From the NCBI GenBank assembly GCA_965649825.1, contig OZ287706.1, positions 682,001 to 746,000 of the forward strand: 64,000 nucleotides of DNA, written 5' to 3'. Origin of the DNA: Penicillus capitatus. Taxonomy: Eukaryota > Chlorophyta. Positions 53,104 through 63,674 of the stretch are shown here, in pieces; position 1 is the stretch's first letter; every line of letters begins with the position of its first letter. The notes under the pieces are model-generated. The model saw nothing but the letters and a program-made list of their open reading frames with translations. It was not told the origin of the DNA and made no database searches. Made by a program: the position numbers and the translations under genes.

Positions 53104-54568
53104 TCATTTTCCCTCTTGTGTTTCGCCTTTGAGGATGGACAAAAGAGATGGCAGCTGTGATGCTGTGTTTGCCATGAGTTTGGATGTGAGCTCTTCCTCG
53201 AGGTCAAGAGAGATATCCAACTGATCCAGATCTTGCTCCAATCGAGTTTTCATCGCATCGAGGCGCTCGACGTTCTGATTCTGGAGATCTCGGGTCTGAC
53301 TGATAAGATCTGCTAACGAGGCAGTGTTGTCGATAAGTTCCCGGACAAATGCTCGGCGAGGGGTGTCTGTCAGTGGCTCGAAAGCATCGACCAACTTCTT
53401 CACTCCGGAGGTTGCCCAGCTGTACGACATCGAGAGTAGGTCGACTTCTGTTTTGCCTTGAGTGACGGGTGAGGAAACGGATTCAGAATCAAGTGCGCCG
53501 GTGGGCCTCGGTCCACTGATATCGAAGCTGTTTCGGACGTACTCTTCGCCATAACAGTGTGTCATCAGGGTCAGCAACTCCTCACCGGAGATGGCGCATG
53601 GGTGGCGGTCTCCCAGTGTCATCTGCGATGCTAGACGGGCCATCTCCTGCGAGACACATAGACCTGTCGACTGCAAAACATCGGAGGATGAGCCTTACTT
53701 CGACGTCGTCGACGGTAGAGAGGATGAGCCTCCCGGTAGAGGCGACGTCGACCTCTTTGGTGTCCTCTGTCTCCGGAGGGCACTCTCTGATCTCGGGGAG
53801 TTCGCATTTCATGGAGTCCTCCCTTTCCTGCAGCTCCGAGTAACGGGACATGATCTCGGCGGCGGCCGATCGCATCTCCTTCGCGAAGTGGCTCCCGTTC
53901 GTCGCCAGCTGAAGGAAATGCCTCTGAAGGCTGCGGATCCTCGCCTGGCCGATCGCGACAGCCGCGGACGCCAGGCCGTCCCCAGGGGTCGCTTCCTCAG
54001 CCTCCGCCTCAGCCTCATCGACGGTCGATGCGTCGTCTTCGGCCGCGTTCGATTGATCGGCTGCCAGCTCCGCTCTCATGGCGGCGTGGCACAGTTCGCA
54101 GAGCATCCGCACCAGTTTCTGTCCGGCGTTCCTCTGAAGCAGCGCCGGCAGCAGGGAGACAGAGTCGGCAGAGACGCCCCAGTCCTCCGCACATTCCCTG
54201 ATCCACTCCACCGCTCTCAGTCTGAACTCGCGCGCCTCGGTCTGCGTCGCAGCGGGCCACGCATTCTTGAATCTCTTCCGCGCCGTCTCCCTGTCCGTCA
54301 GCGTCGCCAGAAGGAAGTACAGCAGCGCCTCCGTCGCGCTCTTGTTCGGCGCCGCGAACATGCTCTGCTCCAGATCGACCTTCGCAGCGGCCATCTCCGG
54401 CCAAAGCTGCAGTGCGTCGGCGCAGCCGATCAGTCTGAGAGAGTGCAGCAGCAGGAGGTCCTCCTCGCTCGGACGGCCGTGCGCGTCTCCGGCAATCTGT
54501 CCGGCCCTCGTGCTCGTCACGCTCGGCGCGTGATGTCTCGGCGACGCCATCTTCGTCGCCTTTCGCAT
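53104..54568 (-). CDS. HAUS6: Augmin subunit HAUS6 (right copy)
   Basis: Two exons in the same arrangement as the left copy, start ATG 54568. The first-exon protein (SMFAAPNKSATEALLYFLLA region) differs from the left copy by only a handful of residues. The second exon is largely identical except for two abrupt patches, the main one at 53341-53417 (ATSGVKKLVDAFEPL where the left copy has GRCAIKDLLIALEPL), and the last residues (GETQEGK instead of GEAYDEQECTSE). The frame is intact, so both copies may be expressed. It lies at the inner end of the right arm of the inverted duplication. Confidence 0.82.
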
Positions 54569-57500
54569 CTTCGCGTACGGTAACGACGGTGCGTGCGACG
54601 TCGCGGACGCAGATCCGGTCGACGTCGCGTCACGCGAACCAATCGTCGCCTTGGAACGGAGGCGCGGCTGGCAGGTGCATTGATGCGGAAGGCCGGAAAG
54701 AGCCTTACGCTCTGCGGACTGTGGCGGACTGCTCGCCTCCGGCGGCTTCGTTTAAAGTCGACGATTCAAAGTTGCCGAAGTGCGTTCAACCGAGGACCGA
54801 TCGATACTTGTAGGACGATTGCACGATCGAGGAGTCCCGATCCAATCGCACGCGATCGATCGAAGTCCGGCGGATCGAATCGCCCCTCGGCAATCGAACA
54901 GATCGGAATCGGAATCGTCGCAGTCGATGGACGCCGACTGACGCGAATCCCCTCCTGATTCGTTTTCCGTCGACGCCCGAGTGAAGCTCCCTTTTTGTTT
55001 GTGGGATTTCGATCGTCCACGCAGCAAAGACAGCGAGCACCTCGGTCAGCTCAATCTCGTTAAGAGCCCTTTGGTGCTGTCGAGAGCCGACGTCTCGTCA
55101 ACCTCTTGGTCACCGAGAGGTTGACGATCTAAACTTTCGACTTCCTCATCGAGGATGACTTGTTTGATCCCCGCGCGACAGTTCGCCTTCAGAACGCGTC
55201 TGACGGGTTCTTCGTTTGGTGTGGGATTCTCGAGAACCGAGATGCTTGCCATAACTGTCTGCATGCGCCAGGGTGGCGGGATTGTCGTACTCGACTTGTG
55301 CAGCCGTCATAACCCTTCTGGCCATTATTGCTCCTCGATTACGTGCAATAAAGGGCAGGATCGCCGACAGTCGAATCGTCGCCGACGTGCAATGCGGGGC
55401 AACTCGATTGACGAAGCTATTGAGGTAAGCATTCTCCGCTTGCTTTCGAGTACATCGTGTCACACATCACAAGCCCTGCCTCTTTCAGAAGCTTTTGGTA
55501 TCCGCGCGGCTTCCGTGGCTGACAGCAGCCCTATCCGTAAGTACTTGACAGTGAGAAACGTTCCTAAATCTCGTATACTTGGCACTGACGACAGCAGAAG
55601 AGTTACCTGTCGAACTCTCCAGACTCTGCTCGAACTCGCTGATCTACTCTTAAATGACGAACAACCCAGCGCAGGATCGAAAATGTCATTCCGCAGCTTG
55701 CAGAGTGAAAAATCTCGACGACGCTGAGCGTTGTCCTTTCTCCGATGCGTCCAAGCGATACCAGTCGGGTCGTCCCGATTCGAAGACTGTGCACCCAACA
55801 GGCGTCGCTGGAACGCGTTCGGGATCGAATTTGACTGCGACTTGTAGGCAGGAGAGTGAAGTCTATCCTCGCCAGCTCTCGAGACGCAGTCTTCGACGTG
55901 ACATTGTGCAATCGATAACGCTTCTTGGTCTTCATCTATTGGGATATTCGGGAATGTGCTGGACGCTCTTGCCCAGAAACACGAGTGACACTTCAAAGCG
56001 TCCGATAGCTGGCGTGAGGGTTTTGTGGAGAGGCGTGTCTCGGTTTACGCCAGTCGGCCTCTACGCACATGATGGCGAGGAGATAAGTTGTTGCCGAGAG
56101 ATGCGCCGCATCAGTTCAAGATGTCGTTGCAATGATCGAAAGAGCAGTTTGCTATGGCGATGCTAGCCAAACGGCAGTGGACTTCGAAAACCCATACTCA
56201 GTCTCAGTTCCTTCGACGGGGGACGTTGAGGCTTTCGGGTAACTCGCGTTCTTGTCGTCGAGAAAGACGGAACAAGACTTCCTCTGCCAGTCATTACGAA
56301 ACGCGAATGGGGCTGAATTGACAGAAGCAGACCAGGAGAGCATGATCTACTCAGATGATGCTTCGGAAGCGGATGAAAGGAACGCTCCTTGTAGTATCCG
56401 GAGGATCAATGCGTGGACTACGATATAGAAACCGCGCAAACACTCACGAATGGCTGCAGTAACACAGAAGTCTGGTAACGGTGGCGAGCTGACGCTGTGA
56501 TGGTCCCACCACGACGCCTCCTTGCTGCCTAAGACTACATTTTTCAGCCACTCTTCCGACATATGACAACATGGACAGCACGCTACACAGTCGGACGCGC
56601 AGAACAGCTTTGACTGCCGTTCGGCGGAGAGATCGAGCTCGATCTTCTGCACAAGCACGCGACTAATCGGGTCCGACGGCGATCTCGCATTAATACGCGT
56701 GCCTTGATCACGACTATCTGACTGCCGTTTGATCTCTAATCTTTTCACAATCGACATCTCGGAGGCCGGCGTCCTGGTACTATCTTCGGAGCGCGATAGA
56801 CGACGATCAGGAATCGACCCGTTCGATTTCCTCGATGGTCGCTGTATCGATGCCGCGATTGATCGACCAATCGAGTGGAACCCGCTTCAATCTTGCGAGT
56901 TTTTAACGTTAGTTGTCTCTGTTGATAATCACGTTCGTTGACACTTAAATCGGCCGCCATATCCGTTGCGTTTAGTAAAAATGACAGCCAGTCAGTTGAC
57001 ACTCAGCGGCTGACGACCCAGTGCTGTGCATATGTGACTTGTTTCAAAAGTCGGCACGGTCTCTTTGACAGCTAAGAGAAGCTTCTCGAAGGGTAAGTTC
57101 TTGTCATGCACAGCAGCAAAGGGGAATACTAACGTGTTGTTCCGTTCTAGGACGCGCTAGCGATGAATGATGCACATCAAGATGTGCTTTTGTTTAGGCT
57201 GCGTCGGCCAACACGAAAAATGTTCTGTTGGACATCTACGACGTCAGACTCATATTACAGACCATTGGCAAAAACCAGAAGACGTTTCTATTGATCTTTG
57301 CTTCCTATGCCTAACTGACCAGCTTTTTATCGAGATTCGAATGCGATTGACACCGATCGGCCTTCTTGATTTCGGGCGGCATTGGACAATCGGTTCGAAA
57401 ATCACGTGACAGTGATCGATCGATTTGATCCGCTTTTGATAACGACGCCTCTCGGTTTGATCTCGATTTGCACCGATTGATCGATCCGAGATTCGGAGAA

Positions 57501-57697
57501 GGATCAGTCTATGTTTTGGTGCTGAAGATTACATTTGTCGTGTTGCTCGTTATCGAGAATATGCGACACTTGTCGACAAAGAGTATCGCAATGAAGCTCG
57601 GAAGCGACATCGCTGTCGATCATAAATCTACACGATCCGTGACACCAAGACAAGCACTCTTTTTCTTCTTAATGGCCGGCGAACGGCGACCTAGAGC
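53120..57697 (-). repeat. Inverted duplication 2, right arm (HAUS6 locus)
   Basis: Mirror image of 31240-35742. The sum of paired coordinates drifts by only about 60 across the arm, showing few indels. The axis of symmetry falls near 44.4 kb, inside Rad50. Confidence 0.88.
55046..57560 (-). other. Duplicated region with degenerate or unresolved ORFs (right arm)
   Basis: Counterpart of 31300-33890. The same peptide segments are open (for example VLENPTPNEEPVRRVLKANC near 55230 and STDWLSFLLNATDMAADLSV near 56990). Some left-arm segments are interrupted or altered here. No recognised domain. Confidence 0.4.
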
Positions 57698-58065
57698 AAA
57701 ACACTATCCAAGTTATGTCTTGCCAAATTCTCGTCCTCCTCAAATCTCGCCAACGAGAAGCTGGCCAATAAGAACTCGATCGACTTTGGCTGTATCTTGT
57801 TCGAGTTCTGTGATGTGACTAGCGAATCTACAAAAGAAAGGTAGTAAGTGCGTAAGCGTCCCGGTAACACCTTCTCAACAAAGAGTTGCGCTGTTTCCTG
57901 TCTTTGTCGTTATATCGTAAACCCAAGTCGCCACAGGCTCTGGCAACCGAGGAAGAAGACAGATTCCTACCGTGTCCCGAGTATGTGGCCGAACGCCGCG
58001 TCATCGCCCTGTCACATCAAACCATTGTTTCAGACATCCCGATTTCGACACTCGCAGCCCATCAT
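57698..58065. other. Intergenic, nothing recognised
   Basis: Unique sequence between the right arm of the inverted duplication and the ORF divergent from the first SPX-RING gene. Confidence 0.5.
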
Positions 58066-58437
58066 TCACTTTTCGCGTGACGGGGGACGACGTTTCCACT
58101 GCTGTCGCATCAAACTGTCGTTCAGCGCTTCCCATTTTGCATCTCTCAATCCGTCGCTTGCTTTTAGCGATTCAACGGTTGCTTTTCGAATGCTTTCGAA
58201 TTTTTGGAAAAACTCAAACGGGTTAAAGTGAAATTGACGACGGAAGTGCATTACACCTGTTGAAGTACGTACCGGAGACGCCACGCCCTTCTTCTTTAAT
58301 TTTACACGGTCGTCCGCGACGGAAAACTGCACTTCATTTCTTCGACCGTCGTACACTTCTCCTGTCGTTTCACAGTGTCGCCAACAAAGTCGCCTCCTTT
58401 TACGTTTCGTTTCTAAGGTCGCGACGCTGTTAGCCAT
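58066..58437 (-). CDS. Unknown small basic protein, divergent from SPX-RING gene 1
   Basis: A frame of 123 residues from ATG 58437 starts MANSVATLETKRKRRR and includes GRRNEVQFSVADDRVKLKKK and FNPFEFFQKFESIRKATVES. The composition is protein-like but no family is recognised. A GTACGTAC donor-like site at about 58272 suggests a possible intron. Its start codon overlaps that of the plus-strand SPX-RING gene within one CATG tetranucleotide (58435-58438). Confidence 0.4.
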   Translation of the reverse strand: MANSVATLETKRKRRRLCWRHCETTGEVYDGRRNEVQFSVADDRVKLKKKGVASPVRTSTGVMHFRRQFHFNPFEFFQKFESIRKATVESLKASDGLRDAKWEALNDSLMRQQWKRRPPSREK

Positions 58438-59617
58438 GCCTGAGGAGCAGCTGCGTCGTGCTGAGGTGTACGGAAGGTGGTGGCCTGGACCGCCACTAAA
58501 CTACAGAGAACTGAAGAAACTTGCATTGCAGCATGCAAGTGGCTTTCGCGACGATATCGACCAGAAGTTCTTCGCCCTGCTCCAAAACGAAATACAACGC
58601 ATCAATAAGTGCCCCTGACAAGTAACGGTTGAAAGCTGTCTAACAGTAGCGGCTTGTCGCAACGCAGAGCATTTCTGAGACTCGCTCACGCCGCACTGAG
58701 AGACGATGAACGTCGGCAGCCGTCGAAGGACCGAGAAACGCAGGAGACAAGCCGAGGAGCCGAGAGGCGGAGTTTCGCCAGTGAGCTGCCCGTGAAGTCA
58801 ACGCACCCCTGTCGGGCGCATATCTGCAACGAATACGCACAGGTTGTCGTTTCAAACATCTCACGGGTCACTCTCTTCTGATGCGCTGGCGTATTAGGTG
58901 AACGCTATGTGCATCCAGGAGATATTGGTGCGATACGACGAGATTTCGCGCACTTCTCGCGGATCGGACTTTATGGAGTCCTTGAGGCAAAACCACAGCG
59001 GCGATGTGTCTTTCCTCCATTCGCCAATGCGTGTCCGAATTGATGCGATGGAGACGATGGCAGCTATGTCCGCCTATCGAGGATCGCGCCAAGACGACGG
59101 CGACGGCGAGTCTCTGTTTCGTCCCCTCGCTCGTCTCTGCAACGCCGATCTGATGTGCCATGCCTGTCTCGTAAGCAACGTCTCCGTTTTACTCTTCGTC
59201 AAAAGCGTCTTGTAGAATGTTCTGCATCGTCCAGTGGCACTCAGCTGCGGACATGTCCTCTGTTTCCCGTGCCTGATAGAAGTCTGCGGCCCGACTTGTG
59301 CGTATGGTATCTTGAATGCATCCATGACCGATGTCGAATCTATTGCGCCCTGCTGCAAATGTCTCGAACGAGATGTTTACCGCAATGCCGCTTATGTACC
59401 CGAACTGGAGAACTTCGTGCGTCTTCGGTTCGTTGTTCGTCTTGCATCCACCTGTCACTGTCAACGTGTGTTCGCCTGTAGATACCCTGCGGAGTGGAAG
59501 GAACGCGATAAGGAAGCGAAAAAAGCGGAAGCTAAACGAAAGACGCTGTTACAGAGACAGCGCAGAAAGCTGGAGGAAGCTGGGGGCCTGATCTACCCCT
59601 TCCAGGTCCTCTGGTGA
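58436..59617 (+). CDS. SPX-RING E3 ubiquitin ligase (NLA/BAH1-like), copy 1
   Basis: NLA-type ligases combine an inositol-pyrophosphate-sensing SPX domain with a RING finger and in plants turn over phosphate and nitrate transporters. Exon 1 (ATG 58436) has the SPX start with PPLNYRELKKLALQ and FFALLQNEIQRIN. The remaining exons follow across short introns. They include ICNEYAQVNAMCIQEILVRY, a long helix with the FLHSPM block found in NLA, and the RING (CHACL ... VALSCGHVLCFPCLIEVC ... CCKC) with all zinc ligands. After the RING comes RDVYRNAAYVPELE and a Lys/Glu-rich helix (RYPAEWKERDKEAKKAEAKR), the same tail order as NLA. The SPX domain is very short compared with the plant protein, with fewer basic residues in the first helix. 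Confidence 0.85.
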
Positions 59618-61013
59618 CCGCTGCTTTGCTGGCTGGCATCACGATAATCGACGCGCCTTTTGACTGAACGGGCAAACCACCATCTCGCCGATTTGGCAAA
59701 AGGCGGTGTCGTCTAAAAGATACTCTGTTCACTGAACGATCGTTATGCAAGACGGAAATCTTTTCGTTTCGCTAGGCATGACATTCAAGGCCATTTCGAT
59801 TACTCTTTTTGCATTATAGGTCGAAATTTAATCACAATATGTAGCACACGAAACGCTTCTGCTTCTGTGACGGAGCAATCTGCTAGAGCAATGAAATCGT
59901 CCTAGCTGCATAAATGCATGCGAATTGCATGTTTCCTCCTGTTAGCGCTCACTTTTATCTGAATGCTGACTCTCCATTATTAAACAAAGAGTGTTCCATT
60001 CCTCTATCAATAGAAATCACTCCTTCTCACTTTTGTCTTGTCATCAGAATCGGTTAGTAATTGAGGACATCGGGAGGCAGCTGTCGACGTAATCCGTCAA
60101 TGCTGCAAGCTTTGCGAAAACATGTCGATGTTTCTCGCATTGCAAGGATTGTATGTGAAGCGTATGTCGTCGGTGGCGGCGATCGGACGCTTTCAAGGTG
60201 TCGTTGTTGTGATCCATTTGTTTCTGCAAGATCTGGAATTTGCACAAATTCGACAAACCGCACGACTGACGACGTAATTTCGTCCATCGAGCCTGTCGAT
60301 CGAGAGCGGGCCGAAATGATCGCCGATGAGAAAGCTTCGACGTTCTATCGCGCTTTCAGAATCATCATTGCTAACGACGGTAACGTTCATGCAACGGCAG
60401 CATAGTATCGATACTTGAGATCAGTCAGTGGCCTCCTGCGTAAAACGATCCGCCCCCAAAAGCGACAGATCTGCGATCGGCTGCATTCAAACACATGCGA
60501 GCTATATGAGCACGCTGGATACTATACGTTTCTGCATTTCAATCGACGCTCGTTCGCGAGCGATTCCGATCGAATCGATCGGTTCGAAGCACATTGAGCG
60601 AAATAATCGGCACAGCTGGCGTTGCATTCAATGCACACCGGTGTATAGCCTCTCATACACATGTCACATCATCGTCTCGAAAAACATCACGACGTCGCGT
60701 CAGCCGAAGTTATGCTTCCGTCGGATCCTGCTGTCTTTTCGGTTCATTCCGTCTCTCTGCCCTTTCCTTACCGAATATTCTCGGAATTTTTCAGTATAAC
60801 AAGTGACGTTCCACACTAACGACAAAACGCACGACCGACAAACAGGTACGTCCAACGAGCGGTTCCGCGACCGACGCATGTCGAGCGCTATTATCTCTGT
60901 GAAATTTTCTCCGAAGGTTGTTTATCTTGGCGCTCGGCTGCGGCAAACAGTCGGGGTTCTTTCTGACGCACAGCAAGAGACCACCGACTGAGCATTTGAT
61001 GTCTTGCTTCAGA
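59618..61013. other. Intergenic with one weak small ORF
   Basis: A minus frame at 60044-60256 ends QCEKHRHVFAKLAALTDYVD and may splice with a frame starting near 60390 (MNVTVVSNDDSESAIERRSF), which would give a small helical protein. A plus frame at 60061-60405 overlaps it. Neither is recognised. The remainder of this gap shows nothing. Confidence 0.35.
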
Positions 61014-62179
61014 ATGCTGTTCGGAGAAAAGTTGCAAGCCGAAATTGGAAAGTACGGTCATGCATGGCCTGAACCGCCATTGAAGTATACAGAGCTCAAG
61101 GACCTGCTGTACGAGCAAAAACATGGCGAACAAGATGCCGACGCCTTCTTCGTGCTGCTGGAGACCGAGTTGCTACGTATCGACAGGTGAGCATGGCGCT
61201 ACGGTCGACAAGCCGCCACCGGTAGTGTATTGCCTTTAGGGCGTTTGTGAAGTTGGCGAATGCGGCGCTTCGCGACCATGGACGACGCAAATTTGCTACC
61301 GGCTTGCCAGCCACTGGATCGAGCGCAATCTTCTACAGACTGACTCGTTTCATCGGAGGCTTTGGCGCTAAGGAGTCAGACGTCTCTCCGCCTCGCATCT
61401 GTAACGAATACGCGAAGGCGAGTCAAAAGCGCTTTGCCAAACGCATTCGCGCGAAAGTGCTTCTATAGATCAATGTCTGCGCCATCCGCAAGATTTTGAA
61501 GAAGCATGACAAGGTGCGCCATGACACTCGCGGTACTGAATTCTGGAACTCGCTGTGGCGAGACCACAATGGAGACAAGTCTTTTCTGCATTCGCCCCTT
61601 CGAGTTCGGTTGGATGCAGCGGAGACGATGTCGACCATGTTCGCCGATCAGAATTCTTGTCAACACAACGAAGATTCAGGTTTCGAAGCGACCAGTCGAC
61701 TGTGCAAGACCGATCTCATGTGCCCGATCTGTCTGGTAAGTGCGACCGAAAAACGGATTCGCATTCACTGCCTCTGTATAGGATCTTTTGTATCAACCCA
61801 TTGCCCTCAGCTGTGGACATGTCTATTGCTTTCCCTGTCTGATGAAAGCCTGTGGACTTGGACGCTCTGTCGGTACCTTCCGAGCCCTGATGTCCAACAT
61901 CGATCCGAAGAAGCCATGTTGCAAATGTCGCCAATGCGATGTGTATCGACACGCGGCGTGTGTTCCGGAGCTTGAGGCTTTAATTCGCCGACTGTGAGCG
62001 CTCTCCTCGATTGTCTCCCCTCAATGAATGCTCTGGCCGTTGTTAGGTATCCAACAGAATATCACGAACGGGACGAGAGAGAAAGGGCGGTAATGACGCG
62101 GATGTATAACACACTGAGAGAACAAGATCGAACGAAGTTGAGCGTTATAGGAGTCCGTGTTCTGGATCTCCTCCAATGA
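61014..62179 (+). CDS. SPX-RING E3 ubiquitin ligase (NLA/BAH1-like), copy 2
   Basis: Same architecture as copy 1. The SPX start is MLFGEKLQAEIGKYGHAWPE, more canonical (M-x-F-G-x-x-L). PPLKYTELKDLL and FFVLLETELLRID follow, then ICNEYAKINVCAIRKILKKH and DKVRHDTRG, which are close to the plant NLA INAVAIRKILKKYDK block. The RING is CPICLDLLYQPIALSCGHVY ... CFPCL ... CCKCRQC. The tail reads DVYRHAACVPELEALIRR and YPTEYHERDERERA. Introns are 45-58 nt. One of them (about 61421-61471) has a GC-AG pair, since the exon joins YAK to INV only if the donor is GCGAGT. I chose the start at 61014; an in-frame ATG also exists at 60999. It is a tandem duplicate of copy 1 but well diverged. Confidence 0.87.
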
Positions 62180-63044
62180 TCCCCCCAATATTTCATCAAT
62201 ATTCCACGACGGGCTCTTCGTCTCTGACTGACAGGATGCAACAACTATGACATCGTTTTCATTCATAAGCTTAGTTTTGGAATTTGCTATCGCCGCAAGA
62301 GATGTTAACACAGTGAAGGTGATTTGACGGAGGGGGGCTCGACGTATATCAGCTCAGTCAGCCCGTTGTTTGTTGAGCAATTTTGGCAAGACCATGTCAC
62401 GCACAAGATCAACTGTTCATCAACTTTGTTTGCGAGAGGCTTTCCTCGTCGCTTCCTGGGAAAAGGATCTGCCAATTCTTAGGCTTTCCCCAATTTCCTC
62501 GATTGAAATGGTATCGTTGCTTTTTTTCGGTGCTTTCGATTTCGAATATCCATCATTCCTACCCATGCCAGAGTACGATAATCATTTGCGTTGTGGTCAG
62601 TACCAGAGAGAGGGTTTTGTATCTGAGAAACGTGAGACGTTGCAGAAAACGGTTCCCTTGGCGACAACGATCCGATATGGATGAACCGATTTGGTAACTT
62701 CTCAAGACATGTTTTCTGTGTGAGCAGGTATGTGACATAAGTATACTGACCATTCTGTCTTCATAAGTCTCTGCCTATGTAGCACATCTTCATAACAGTC
62801 ATATACTTGATGTAAAAAAAATCGACACTCGGTTAACGATCTCGCACGATCCAGACGTCAACGTCGTCGATCGTCTTCGGTTACGCGATGCTGACGCGGA
62901 AGGCCTCTTTCAATCCGCGGCTGTTTTGAATTCGGCAAGAAATCTTGTCTCTCTCTCTCTGGTTTTTTGCTGTCCACGTTCCGCGTTTTTTGTAGAATCT
63001 AGCGGAAGAATTTTCGACAAGCACCGTCTTAGGGTTTCAGAACA
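62180..63044. other. Intergenic, nothing recognised
   Basis: Frames of up to about 100 codons on both strands without motifs (for example plus 62370-62684). Confidence 0.5.
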
Positions 63045-63641
63045 ATGGCGCGTCGTTCGGCGAAGTTTTCGGGGAGTACTCTCGTCACTGTGTGGATGTT
63101 GGCTTATTTCAATGCCGTTTGTCTTGCGAGCAAAGGTCGTAGGCTCGACGTTCTCTTCGCTGCACTCCTAACGGTGTGTATTCCTGTAGAATTGAACACA
63201 TCTACAGAGAGCGGAAATTCGACGGCAGAGACGAATGCATCCGGACTGGCTCCTGAATTTCTTCGCCCTTTCGCTACGCCAGAGGCTTCTGAAGCGCCAT
63301 GTAGCGGAGAGAACTGTCGCAAAGTACGTCGAACGGGATAAGACATCGACGGGCGGCACGCTGCGATGGATGGCTTGTCGATGCCTTCATCGCAGGCGAC
63401 GTCAACAGGAGCAGACTTGATGCGCTTTTTTGCGCAGGGCAAAGGCAAAGGCCGCGTCGTACCAGCGACAAAGCATGATGATGACACGTCGTCGACGGGA
63501 CTTTCAGAATACCCGTTGGCTACGCCGTCGAGAGATGCCGAAGGCCCGACAGAAGAATGTTTCCTCAGTCTTTATCCGTATCTGAAACGCCTCCAACACT
63601 TGAAGAAAAAGGCTTTAGCCCACGTGCGTTTCAAACCCTGA
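63045..63641 (+). CDS. Putative secreted Ser/Thr-rich protein
   Basis: ATG 63045 begins a signal-peptide-like segment (ARRSAKFSGSTLVTVWMLAY, then FNAVCLASK). A 54-nt intron ends near 63190. The next exon is Ser/Thr/Asn-rich with N-glycosylation sequons (ELNTSTESGNSTAETNASGL) and a paired-Cys stretch (APCSGENCRK). A second intron, 63324 to about 63400, leads to the last exon, ATSTGADLMRFFAQGKGKGR, ending VRFKP* at 63641. No family is recognised. The small secreted size could fit an extracellular or effector-like protein; that is inference. Confidence 0.55.
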
Positions 63642-63674
63642 AAAAATGAGTGCGTCATGTGTGAGATGTAGGAG

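Noticed and set aside
31240-57697. Inverted arms interpreted as a composite transposon
   Set aside because: I see no transposase, terminal inverted repeats or target-site duplications. The arms carry a HAUS6 gene, so a segmental duplication is simpler.
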